Part shown: positions 42,351 through 51,272 of the stretch, piece after piece
How the letters are laid out: each line of letters starts with the position of its first letter
Numbering within the stretch: position 1 is the first letter of the stretch
DNA from: Emticicia agri
GTDB lineage: Bacteria; Bacteroidota; Bacteroidia; Cytophagales; Spirosomataceae
DNA: 64,000 bases
Direction: 5' to 3'
Assembly: GCF_004168285.1 (NCBI RefSeq)
Contig: NZ_SEWF01000018.1
Coordinates: 59,887-123,886 of the forward strand
Notes under the pieces: model-generated
The model's database searches: none
The model's input: only the letters and a program-made list of their open reading frames with translations
What the model was told of the DNA's origin: nothing
Translations under genes and position numbers: made by a program

Positions 42351-45125
42351 TTAATTACACCCTCTTGCTTCAGCCCGAAAAGTATTATTTCCGTTTGAGT
42401 CATTATCCGGGGCAGCAGATACTGTAAAACCGGGGCTAAGTACTACAGCTTTTCCGGCAAAATAATTAACACTTCTGCCAAATTTTAAAGTATGATAGGC
42501 TTCAATATATTGTGTAGCATGATACGTATAAGTGGGCGAATAAGTATACTGGTTAAATGTGGCACCGGTTGGGCAGGGTTTAAAATAAAAAAGTTCGTTG
42601 CCGCTGGTACCATTATCTGCCGCAAAAAACAAGTTTCCGCCCATTTCAAACAATTGAGTCGGGTTGGCATCATGAGATTCAGAGGCGCCGTTCTGAAATA
42701 AATCATATACCAATACAGTACCTCCTTCGGTTCCATCGGTCTTCCATAATTCTCTGCCGAATTTGGGATGATAAGCACTGAAATAAAGAGTATTGCCTAC
42801 CACACAGAAATTTGAAGGGCTGCTTCCAACGGCTCCTTCCAATATGTCTTTTACCATAAACGTGCCTTCGGGGGTACCATCAGACCTCCATAATTCCTGC
42901 CCGTTTACCCCATCATTGGCCGAAAAAAACAGGTAGTTATTAAATTTAATCAAGTTATTAATGTTAGAAGATACGCTTCCCGGTCGTATATCCTTTATTA
43001 TTTCTGTACTATTCGGTGTTCCATCAGTCTTCCAGAGTTCCTCTCCATTCGGCCCATCATTGGCAGTAAAATAAAGCCTGTCATTCACCGGAGTAAAATT
43101 ACCGGGCTCACTGCTATTTGAACCTGACCGGATGTCTTTCAGTAATGCTAATGAAGTACCGTCAAGTATAAATATTTCAGCTCCGGTTGATGCTGTATTT
43201 ACCTTCACATAAAGTTCCGAATTGGTTTTGGCAATGGCTCCTTCAGCGGCATTGATGGTGTAAGCAGAACTGTAAGGAACAGGGTTTGTTCCTGCACTTG
43301 AGCCATCTGACTTAAATAACTGATAAGCTGAAGATGAAATAGCAAAGAAATAAAGATGGCTACCAAATTCTATCAGATGATTAGGATAACTGTTTCCTCC
43401 TGCATTGATATTCTTTACCTGAACTGTACCGAGTTCTGTTCCATCTGATTTCCAGAGCTCTCTGTCACCGAGGTTGGTAGCAGCAAAATAAAAAAAGTTT
43501 CCTACCTTGGTCAGTTCGGCCGGATTACTGTTATTCTGTACACCTCCTCCTGCTGTGCCTGTATAAATATCCTTAACCAGCGATATGTTTGTCCCATCAG
43601 ACATCCATAGCTCTCTGCCATTATATTGTTTACCCTGAAAATACATTTTATTATTAAATGCCAGAAAGTCTGAAACTTCTTGTACGCCAAGGCCTTGCAA
43701 ATTGAAATTGGAATTACCTGTATTTACCACAAAAAGCTGGGTACTATATTGGTCGGTTGCATTCAGAAAAAGAAAATTATTCAATTTTGCCAGATTATTA
43801 GGGTTGGCATCGAAATTATTAGGTTTTACATCTTTCACCATCACTGCGGCAGAGGTTCCTGTTTTTTTCCATAATTCATACCCAGCTACCCCATTGGTAG
43901 CAGTAAAATAAACAGTTGAACCATCAACCGAAAAATTATTAGGGAAACCGCTATATATACCCGGTCTCAGGTCATCTTCCAGAAGTGTTCCGGCGGGAGT
44001 GCCGTTGGTAGTCCAGAGTTCTTCACCATGTTCATACTCCTTGGCTACAAAGTAAACACTGCCATCTGCCAACCCAAAAAACCTGAAATTTGTAGTCTGA
44101 TTGTCATACCTCTCAAATTTCTTCAGCAAGATTGTGCCTCCTGCTGTGCCATTTGATTTATAAATCGTGAATTCATCTTCATAATCAACAAAATACAGAC
44201 TACCATTAACTTTAGTCAGATAATAGGCATCCCGATTAGATATCTGTTGGGTTCCAGCTGCTGTACCATCTGATTTATAGAAACTATCCATAGCCGAAAA
44301 ATAGATCAGCCCGTTTAATTCAGTCAGATACCCTGGGCTACTTCCATATTCTCCTTCATTTAAGTCAACCACCAATACAGTACCTACTACCGAGCCATTT
44401 GATTTCCAGAGTTCTACCCCCGTAACCCCATCAGAAGCATTAAAGAACAAAGTATTACCGGAAAACACATAACTATAAATTGAGAAAACAAATTCTTTCA
44501 ACATCAGGGTACCTGCTTCTGTACCATTGGTTTTCCATAATTGTTCGGTATTATTCGTATAGTTGGTTACTGTAAAATATAGAATATTACCGCCTGATAT
44601 AATTTTGGTAACACTACTATTGGCAGAAAAAGTTTTTACCATGACTGTACCTGCTGCTGTACCGTCAGACTTCCACAATTGACTATTATTGTAAACCGAA
44701 AAATACAGGGTACTACCAAATGCAGTTAAATTAAGCGGCAGACTACTTTCGGAGGATGGAGCAATGTCTTTTACAATGGTAGTACCTGCTGCAGTACCGT
44801 TCGATTTCCATAATTCATAGCCTGTATTGTAGTCAAAGGCAATAAAAAACAAGGTATTACCCGCTTTAGTGAGCTCTCTGAGGTTACTACTTCCTCCCAG
44901 CGGATTGATGTCTTTTACTATAGCTGTACCAGCCGCTGTACCGTCAGATTTCCAGAGTTCTTGCCCTGAAATACCATCATCAGCACGAAAATACACGGTG
45001 CTACCAATAATCACCAGTTGCTCATTGGCATTATAATTATTGCCTTTAAGGTCTGAAATAAGCACAGGGGTTTGGGCACATACCCCATAACAGAAAAATA
45101 AGGTAAGAATAAAAGTTTTTTTCAT
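42351..45125 (-). CDS. ELWxxDGT-repeat propeller protein with C-terminal coathanger-type domain
   Basis: A 924-aa exported protein (signal peptide about 1-17, FFCYGVCAQ). About 17 repeats of the form ELWKSDGTAAGTxxVKDI...LYFSA run from residue 30 to 850. Each repeat is 45-50 residues, with YFxAxDG between units. Several are decayed (FYKSDGTAAGTQQ, LFVVNTG, IFILDGT). The C-terminal 75 residues (YTYHATQYIEA, VVLSPGFTVSAAPDN, FRAEARGC) match the small '3-coathanger stack' type domain found at the ends of secreted Bacteroidota proteins. The propeller probably binds ligands or partners at the surface. No enzyme motif is seen. It is transcribed alone, with 380 bp between its stop and S74 copy 3. 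Confidence 0.85.
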   Translation of the reverse strand: MKKTFILTLFFCYGVCAQTPVLISDLKGNNYNANEQLVIIGSTVYFRADDGISGQELWKSDGTAAGTAIVKDINPLGGSSNLRELTKAGNTLFFIAFDYNTGYELWKSNGTAAGTTIVKDIAPSSESSLPLNLTAFGSTLYFSVYNNSQLWKSDGTAAGTVMVKTFSANSSVTKIISGGNILYFTVTNYTNNTEQLWKTNGTEAGTLMLKEFVFSIYSYVFSGNTLFFNASDGVTGVELWKSNGSVVGTVLVVDLNEGEYGSSPGYLTELNGLIYFSAMDSFYKSDGTAAGTQQISNRDAYYLTKVNGSLYFVDYEDEFTIYKSNGTAGGTILLKKFERYDNQTTNFRFFGLADGSVYFVAKEYEHGEELWTTNGTPAGTLLEDDLRPGIYSGFPNNFSVDGSTVYFTATNGVAGYELWKKTGTSAAVMVKDVKPNNFDANPNNLAKLNNFLFLNATDQYSTQLFVVNTGNSNFNLQGLGVQEVSDFLAFNNKMYFQGKQYNGRELWMSDGTNISLVKDIYTGTAGGGVQNNSNPAELTKVGNFFYFAATNLGDRELWKSDGTELGTVQVKNINAGGNSYPNHLIEFGSHLYFFAISSSAYQLFKSDGSSAGTNPVPYSSAYTINAAEGAIAKTNSELYVKVNTASTGAEIFILDGTSLALLKDIRSGSNSSEPGNFTPVNDRLYFTANDGPNGEELWKTDGTPNSTEIIKDIRPGSVSSNINNLIKFNNYLFFSANDGVNGQELWRSDGTPEGTFMVKDILEGAVGSSPSNFCVVGNTLYFSAYHPKFGRELWKTDGTEGGTVLVYDLFQNGASESHDANPTQLFEMGGNLFFAADNGTSGNELFYFKPCPTGATFNQYTYSPTYTYHATQYIEAYHTLKFGRSVNYFAGKAVVLSPGFTVSAAPDNDSNGNNTFRAEARGCN

Positions 45126-45302
45126 GGCTTAGTATAATTCCGAAGAATGACCTAATTTACTAATAGTCAGGCTAATAGTAAAATTAAAATTATACTAATA
45201 TAACCGTTGGATAAAATATTCAGAAACATTTTATCGAATAATTATTCATTTATTTATTAAAAGGTAAGCTAATACAGAACTGGACAAACAATTGACTTAC
45301 AG

Positions 45303-46427
45303 TCATTTACCTTTGAGTATATGGCTGACAATTTTCTCGGAGCTAAGATTGATGTCTCTTAAAATACCCGTAAGCGGCAGGTTAAAGCCTACAAAGTATA
45401 GTCCACTATATGATTCTTCATTAAACCACATGGCTTTGGGGTATCCTCTTTCGTTCAATATAGGTGCTATATCGGTTACAATCTCTTCTAAACGGGCATG
45501 GTAACCTGTTGCCATGACGATGGCATCTACGGGCAATTTTTTGCCATTTTTAAAGATAACCTCGTGGTCTGTCAGTATTTCAATATCAGGCATTACGGTT
45601 ATATTTCCGGCCTTGATTTGTGCCAGTGTACCCACATCAATTACTGCTACTTTACCAAGTGTGCGTAATTGCTCGGAAGGTGCCAGAGGCGAAATAGGAA
45701 TGCCCGTTCCTTCTACAGCTTTTAACACTAATTTCTTGAAAAGCCGGGCAATAAAATCATAGACGGTATTACCAAAGCGGATAAAAAAAATAGCCAGACT
45801 CTGGGTAGAACGTCCCTTAAATTCTCTTTTTACAATATTGACAGGATTGCGTATAGACACAAAGGCTTTTGCTCCACTTTCATATAAATCAAGCGCTATT
45901 TCGGCACCTGAGTTTCCGTATCCTACTACTAATACATTTTTATTTTTGTAGGGTTTGCCATTTTTGTATTTCTCCGAATGTATTATCTCGCCTTTAAAAT
46001 TTCCCTGCCCTTTCAGGGTTGGGTATTTAGGTACACGGTTGTACCCCGTAGCTATCAATACATTTTTAGCTTCATAGACTTTATCTTTTGTTTTCACTAC
46101 CCAAAGGTCTCCGCTTTTTCGGACAGCGGTAACTTCCTGATTGAAAATAGGCTTGATGTTGAAATAGTCAGCATACTGGTCGATGTAAGCTATGTACTGA
46201 TTTTTGGGTATAAAGGTCGGATAATCCTTCGGAAAGGGTAAATGTGGCAATGCTGAATACTTTTTGTCGGTATGTAGATGCAGGCGGTCGTAATGATTTC
46301 TCCAGGCACTACCTACGCTATCTGTCTTTTCTAAAATCTCAAATGGTATGCCTGCTTTACGTAGCCTGCCAGCTACAGAAAGCCCTGATGGGCCTGCACC
46401 AATAATCAAATTTTCAATAATTGCCAT
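45303..46427 (-). CDS. Flavin-containing monooxygenase-type oxidoreductase
   Basis: The 374-aa protein has an FAD-binding IIGAGPSGLSVAGRLRKAG at residues 8-26, the FMO/BVMO identifying motif as FKGEIIHSEKY (about 143-153), an NADPH-binding VVGYGNSGAEIAL (about 166) and ATGYHARL near the C-terminus. It resembles the YUC / CzcO-like group of NADPH-dependent flavin monooxygenases. The substrate is unknown. Its start overlaps the end of pabC by 14 bp, so it is translated as part of the pabB-pabC unit. That link suggests action on an aromatic amine or pterin-related compound, but this is only inference from operon structure. It has no signal peptide. Confidence 0.9.
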   Translation of the reverse strand: MAIIENLIIGAGPSGLSVAGRLRKAGIPFEILEKTDSVGSAWRNHYDRLHLHTDKKYSALPHLPFPKDYPTFIPKNQYIAYIDQYADYFNIKPIFNQEVTAVRKSGDLWVVKTKDKVYEAKNVLIATGYNRVPKYPTLKGQGNFKGEIIHSEKYKNGKPYKNKNVLVVGYGNSGAEIALDLYESGAKAFVSIRNPVNIVKREFKGRSTQSLAIFFIRFGNTVYDFIARLFKKLVLKAVEGTGIPISPLAPSEQLRTLGKVAVIDVGTLAQIKAGNITVMPDIEILTDHEVIFKNGKKLPVDAIVMATGYHARLEEIVTDIAPILNERGYPKAMWFNEESYSGLYFVGFNLPLTGILRDINLSSEKIVSHILKGK

Positions 46428-47031
46428 GAATCATCAAATGGTTTTGGTGGAAAGTGTAATCGTAAACGATATTCAAATCCCGCATGGCATTAATCAAAGA
46501 TAACTGCCTGAAACCTTTCAGATGTTCCACTTTGATTGAAGCCGCTATCAGAATTTTATTCTCTAATAAATATTGCCTTTTGGTTCCTTTCAATAAAGGC
46601 ACATCGGGTGTCAGCCAGTCTTTTCCATCAAAAAAAGCAACATTGGCAAAAGTAGCATCAGTCAAGCAGCCGTAATGGGTAATAATGGCATCATTAGCCC
46701 CCGGGTTTTCTGACAATACTTGCTGAAACTGACTTCTGTCTTCAAATTTGTAAGGATAAGTAATACCCGGATTTTCAATTAGCTGAATGATTGCAGGATG
46801 GCTGAACCTATACTCGAAAAAATCTATTTTTTCTATCTCGTTTTTATAACTTACGCGGCATCTGTACATACCCTCTTCTACCCAATCAGGTATCTGAATT
46901 TGTTCAGCTAATTCTATCTTTTCATCAATCCCTAACAAATCCCTGCGGCTTTGCTCCATGCGTTGGTTATGGCAGGCAAGATTGTACAGTTTTCGGTTTT
47001 GTAACCGTATGGTCTCGAACAATAGGGACAT
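46414..47031 (-). CDS. pabC: Aminodeoxychorismate lyase-like class IV aminotransferase
   Basis: A 205-aa PLP-fold protein that would convert 4-amino-4-deoxychorismate to p-aminobenzoate and pyruvate for folate synthesis. It begins FETIRLQNRKLYNLACHNQR, the usual D/E-T-IR start of branched-chain aminotransferase-like lyases. It then shows GANDAIITHYGCLTDATFAN, which corresponds to the family block 'E.SNGNIFF'. The usual PLP Lys is not obvious from reading, and the protein is shorter than typical PabC (about 270 aa). It overlaps pabB by 65 bp upstream and the monooxygenase by 14 bp downstream. Assignment rests on fold motifs plus neighbour. Confidence 0.8.
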   Translation of the reverse strand: MSLLFETIRLQNRKLYNLACHNQRMEQSRRDLLGIDEKIELAEQIQIPDWVEEGMYRCRVSYKNEIEKIDFFEYRFSHPAIIQLIENPGITYPYKFEDRSQFQQVLSENPGANDAIITHYGCLTDATFANVAFFDGKDWLTPDVPLLKGTKRQYLLENKILIAASIKVEHLKGFRQLSLINAMRDLNIVYDYTFHQNHLMIHGNY

Positions 47032-48043
47032 ATATTTTCTGAATCATTTCTTCATACTCTTTTTCGGCTATGCTGTTGGCGGTAATTCCTCCCCCACTTT
47101 TAAAGGTCAGACTTCCATCAGTCTTTTGCTCAATGAACCGAATCATTACACCCGAATCAAGGCTTTTTCCATCGAAAACACCAAATATACCCGAATAAAA
47201 ACCTCTTTTACTGGTTTGTCCCCCAACCCTTACATAAGTTTCCTGCTCTGCTTTCTGAATAATTTCTACAGTTTTAGCTTTCGGTGCACCCGTTATTGAC
47301 CCTGCGGGCAACATGCTGAAAAGGATTTCCCCTAAGTTATCACGCCAGTTGCCGGGCAGTAATCCACTTATCTGTGAACTTACCTGTAAAAGCTGTGTTT
47401 TGTTCTGGGTCTTAATGGTATCAATATACCTGAACTTCTCTACCCAAACTTTTTCTGCCACGCTGCTTAAATCATTCCTGATTAAGTCCACAATGGTTGT
47501 ATGTTCATACAATTCCTTCCGGTCGTTTAACAGAATGTCCTCAGCATTGGGTATCGAAGCATCAATAGTTCCTTTCATCGGAAATGATGAAATCTTGCCC
47601 GTTTCATTAATCTGCACGAAAATCTCCGGCGAAAAACAAACAAACCGATCTTCCCACCAAAGCTTATATTTTGCCTGGCTCTGCCTGAAAACCTCTGACA
47701 AACTGATATTTAAATCAACAGGTGTTTCACAGGTTAAATTAGTCAAAAAACTATTACCCTGAAAAATATTCTTCTGCACATAATCAAACCCTTTTTTATA
47801 TTGCGCAAAAGCTAATGGGTACTTTTCCAGCTTTACTTCCTTGCCCTCTCCACTTCCCTGCCCTCTTTCAATACTAACATTTGTCTTTCCGTTTACCCAG
47901 AATTTAAGTTCTCTTTCATCAATGCTATCAAGCGGTTCCACCACACAATTCTCTCCCTGAAAGTCGACTATAAACAAAAACGGGGTACTTTCAGCCGAGA
48001 AATGATTAAATTTTGAGATTGCTCTCTGTCTATTAATTTTCAC
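46967..48043 (-). CDS. pabB: Aminodeoxychorismate synthase component I
   Basis: A 358-aa chorismate-binding enzyme that aminates chorismate in p-aminobenzoate synthesis. The C-terminal half holds MLPAGSITGAPKAKTVEIIQ, ETYVRVGGQTSKRGFYSGIF and SGVMIRFIEQ, all standard for the anthranilate-synthase/PabB family. FPMKGTID supplies the PabB-type Lys used for the covalent intermediate. A full N-terminal domain is absent (family range 320-470 aa), as in many Bacteroidota PabB. Partner glutaminase PabA is not nearby. The gene starts the pabB-pabC-monooxygenase operon and has a promoter at 48084-48117. Confidence 0.92.
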   Translation of the reverse strand: MKINRQRAISKFNHFSAESTPFLFIVDFQGENCVVEPLDSIDERELKFWVNGKTNVSIERGQGSGEGKEVKLEKYPLAFAQYKKGFDYVQKNIFQGNSFLTNLTCETPVDLNISLSEVFRQSQAKYKLWWEDRFVCFSPEIFVQINETGKISSFPMKGTIDASIPNAEDILLNDRKELYEHTTIVDLIRNDLSSVAEKVWVEKFRYIDTIKTQNKTQLLQVSSQISGLLPGNWRDNLGEILFSMLPAGSITGAPKAKTVEIIQKAEQETYVRVGGQTSKRGFYSGIFGVFDGKSLDSGVMIRFIEQKTDGSLTFKSGGGITANSIAEKEYEEMIQKIYVPIVRDHTVTKPKTVQSCLP

Positions 48044-48083
48044 TTTTAAAAGCGTTATTATAACATTTAGACGATTCTGACTG

Positions 48084-48117
48084 CAAAAGTATTAATAGTT
48101 TTGTTTATTAAGGCAAA
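48084..48117 (-). promoter_or_regulatory. Predicted promoter of the pabB operon
   Basis: Minus-strand TTTG (complement of 48114-48117), a 22-nt spacer and TACTTTTG (complement of 48084-48091), 41 bp before the pabB ATG. Confidence 0.6.
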
Positions 48118-48163
48118 ATTATCAAATTCGCAATATCATTAACCAAACATCACAAACCTATCC

Positions 48164-51100
48164 ATGAAGAAAATCCTTCTCAGTTTTTTCATTCTACTCA
48201 TCAACATTCAAGCATTTTCACAAGTTACATTTCCCCGCAATGGCGTTTATGATGAACGTCCGGGTCAGTATGCTTTCAAAAATGCAACCATCGTGGTTGA
48301 TGCACAGACTGTACTCGAAAATGCCATGATTTATATCAAAAATGGCGTAATCGAATCAGTTGGTAAAGACTTAAAAGTTCCGAACGGAACGGTAGTTTAT
48401 GACCTTAAAGGTAAAAGAATTTACCCAGGTCTGATTGATATTTATTCAGATTACGGCATGCCCGAAATCGTTCGTCCACAAGGTGGTCGTGGTGGATTTG
48501 GTGGTGGTCAATTGGAAAGCAGCAAAAAAGGTGCCTATGACTGGAACCAGGCAGTAAAACCGGAAGTGGACGCCGCCAAAGAATTTAAAGCCAATGCACA
48601 AAAAGCCGAAGAAATGAGAAAAATCGGTTTCGGTGCCGCAGGCGTTCATATTGCTGATGGGATTGTGCGTGGCACAGGCGCATTGGTTGCTTTGGGTGAT
48701 GGTAAAGAACATGAGCTTTTAATGAAAGAAAAATCTTCGGCACATTACTCACTGAACAAAGGTACTTCTACACAAACTTATCCGGTTTCTATGATGGGTT
48801 CTGTGGCTTTACTTCGTCAGACATATTACGATGCCGAATGGTATAAAAAAGGTGGCAATAAAGAAGAAAGAAACCTTTCGTTAGAGGCATTTAATGAAAT
48901 GCAGGGTTTAGCGCAAATTTATGAAGCTACTGATAAATTAGCTGTATTGAGAGGGGATAAAATCGGGAAAGAATTTGGAGTTCAGTATATTTTTAAAGGC
49001 ATTGGTGATGAATATCAACGCCTTGACGAAATTAAAGCATTAGGCAGCTCATTGATTTTGCCTCTGAACTTCCCGACGGCTTATGATGTTGAAGACCCGT
49101 TTGATGCCTCACAGGTTTCACTGACAGAAATGAAACACTGGGAAATGGCTCCTTACAATGCCGGATATGTAGCCAAAGCAGGCATTAACTTTGCCTTGAC
49201 TACCAATGGACTCAGAAACAAAGCTGATTTCTGGACAAGCCTTAGAAAAGCCATTGAAAATGGTCTGCCAGAAAACAAAGCCCTTGAAGCCTTAACAAGT
49301 GCCCCTGCTAAATTATTGAAAGTAGATAACATGTTAGGTAGCCTCAAAAAAGGTATGGTTGCCAACTTCATTATTACTTCTGACAATCTTTTCAGTAAAG
49401 ACAATGTGATTTATGAAAACTGGATTCAGGGTAAAAGATATATCATCAGCGACATGAATGTAACTGATGTAAGAGGGGTTTACGACTTAACAGTTGGTGA
49501 TAAGACAGGCCTGAAACTGAATATCTCTGGTAAAATTGATAAACCCGAGTATCAGGTATTAGCCAATGATACAGTGAAAATTGCCACTAAAGTTACCAGA
49601 TTATCGGACTTATTTACTATCACTACTAAATTAGAAAGAAGAGACCCGAATGATACGCGTTTGAGTGGGTATTATGATGGTAAAAATATCAAAGGTGAAG
49701 GCGTATTACCTGATGGCAGACAAGTAAAATGGTCGGCAATCTATAAAGAGGCAGCGAAAGAAACAGCCAAAAAAGATACCACTAAACCAAAAACTACCGA
49801 AATAGGTAAGGTACTCTTTCCTTTCACAGCGTATGGCAGCGAAACCAAGCCTCAGCAGGAAACCCTTCTGATTAAAAACGCTACGGTATGGACCAACGAA
49901 AAAGAAGGCATTGTACAAAATACAGACGTGCTGCTTCAGAATGGTAAAATTGCTCAGGTTGGCAAAAACCTTTCAGCTCCGGCAGGTGCTAAAACAATTG
50001 ATGGCACTGGTAAACACCTGACCAACGGTATTTTTGACGAACATTCGCATATTGCTTTATTTTCTATCAACGAGGTTCAGAGTGTATCTGCCGAAGTTCG
50101 TCAGGAAGATGTGGTAAATTCAGAAGACATCAATATTTACCGCCAGTTGGCAGGTGGAGTTACTTCGTCTCAGTTATTGCACGGCTCGGCTGACTGTATC
50201 GGCGGTCAATCAGCTTTGATTAAACTGAAATGGGGTGAAAATCCAAACAACCTTTTAATTAAAGGTGCTGATGGTTTTATCAAATTTGCTTTGGGCGAAA
50301 ACGTAAAACAAGGGAACAGTGCACAACAAACTACCCGTTTCCCTGCTACTCGTATGGGTGTAGAACAAATATACATGGACGCATTCCAAAGAGCTTCTGA
50401 GTATGAAAAAGCATGGAAAACCTACAACGGGCTGTCTAATAAAAACGGCGTAACGCCTCCTAAAAAAGACCTTGAGTTAGATGCACTGGTTGAAATCCTG
50501 AATAAAAAGCGTTTTATCACTTGTCACTCTTACGTACAGTCTGAAATTAATATGATGATGAAAGTGGCTGAGGCTTTCAATTTCAACATCAATACGTTTA
50601 CCCATATTTTAGAAGGGTATAAATTAGCTGACAAAATGAAAAATCATGGAGTAGCCGCTTCTACTTTTTCTGACTGGTGGGCGTATAAGATGGAGGTAAA
50701 AGAGGCAATTCCTTACAATGCGGCAATTTTAACTAAAATGGGTGTAAATACTGCCATTAACTCAGATGATGCCGAAATGGCTCGCCGCTTGAATCAGGAA
50801 GCTGCCAAAACTGTATTATATGGTGGTGTGTCAGAAGAAGATGCCTGGAAAATGGTAACGCTGAACCCTGCTAAAATGCTACACTTAGACAACCGTTTAG
50901 GCAGTATCAAAGTAGGTAAAGATGCTGACATTGTACTCTGGAACAATAATCCGCTTTCTATTTATGCACGCCCTGAAAAAACAATTGTTGATGGTACTGT
51001 CTATTTTGATGTAGAAAAAGACGAGCAAATGCACCAGAGCGTAGCAAAAGAACGTAACCGATTAATGTTAAAAATGTTGGCTGAAAAATCGGCAGGAAAT

Positions 51101-51232
51101 CCGACACAAAGACCAATGCCACGTCGTAACCTGCAAATTCACTGTGATACTATCATGGAAATGGGTGTAACCGAAAACCGTGGTGAATCAAGTGAAATAA
51201 TGATGGATTCAGACCATTCAGACAAAAAATAA
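48164..51232 (+). CDS. Exported double amidohydrolase, first domain lacking the metal motif
   Basis: A 1022-aa protein with a signal peptide (about 1-19, NIQAFSQ) and two amidohydrolase modules. In the first (about 35-430) the expected HxH after beta-1 is replaced (YPGLIDIYSDYGMP), and its end (TSAPAKLLKVDNMLGSLKKG) is still typical. In the second (about 560-980) the ligands are present: HSH in DEHSHIALF, His in TCHSYVQSE and FTHILEGY, and Asp in AINSDDAEM. Only the second half should therefore bind metal. The substrate may be a peptide or amide outside the cytoplasm. The next gene, 40 bp downstream, is a single-domain paralogue that also lacks the motif. Confidence 0.9.
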   Translation: MKKILLSFFILLINIQAFSQVTFPRNGVYDERPGQYAFKNATIVVDAQTVLENAMIYIKNGVIESVGKDLKVPNGTVVYDLKGKRIYPGLIDIYSDYGMPEIVRPQGGRGGFGGGQLESSKKGAYDWNQAVKPEVDAAKEFKANAQKAEEMRKIGFGAAGVHIADGIVRGTGALVALGDGKEHELLMKEKSSAHYSLNKGTSTQTYPVSMMGSVALLRQTYYDAEWYKKGGNKEERNLSLEAFNEMQGLAQIYEATDKLAVLRGDKIGKEFGVQYIFKGIGDEYQRLDEIKALGSSLILPLNFPTAYDVEDPFDASQVSLTEMKHWEMAPYNAGYVAKAGINFALTTNGLRNKADFWTSLRKAIENGLPENKALEALTSAPAKLLKVDNMLGSLKKGMVANFIITSDNLFSKDNVIYENWIQGKRYIISDMNVTDVRGVYDLTVGDKTGLKLNISGKIDKPEYQVLANDTVKIATKVTRLSDLFTITTKLERRDPNDTRLSGYYDGKNIKGEGVLPDGRQVKWSAIYKEAAKETAKKDTTKPKTTEIGKVLFPFTAYGSETKPQQETLLIKNATVWTNEKEGIVQNTDVLLQNGKIAQVGKNLSAPAGAKTIDGTGKHLTNGIFDEHSHIALFSINEVQSVSAEVRQEDVVNSEDINIYRQLAGGVTSSQLLHGSADCIGGQSALIKLKWGENPNNLLIKGADGFIKFALGENVKQGNSAQQTTRFPATRMGVEQIYMDAFQRASEYEKAWKTYNGLSNKNGVTPPKKDLELDALVEILNKKRFITCHSYVQSEINMMMKVAEAFNFNINTFTHILEGYKLADKMKNHGVAASTFSDWWAYKMEVKEAIPYNAAILTKMGVNTAINSDDAEMARRLNQEAAKTVLYGGVSEEDAWKMVTLNPAKMLHLDNRLGSIKVGKDADIVLWNNNPLSIYARPEKTIVDGTVYFDVEKDEQMHQSVAKERNRLMLKMLAEKSAGNPTQRPMPRRNLQIHCDTIMEMGVTENRGESSEIMMDSDHSDKK

Positions 51233-51272
51233 GCATTAATCAAAGTAATTACAGTTCAAAACAAGATTTCAA

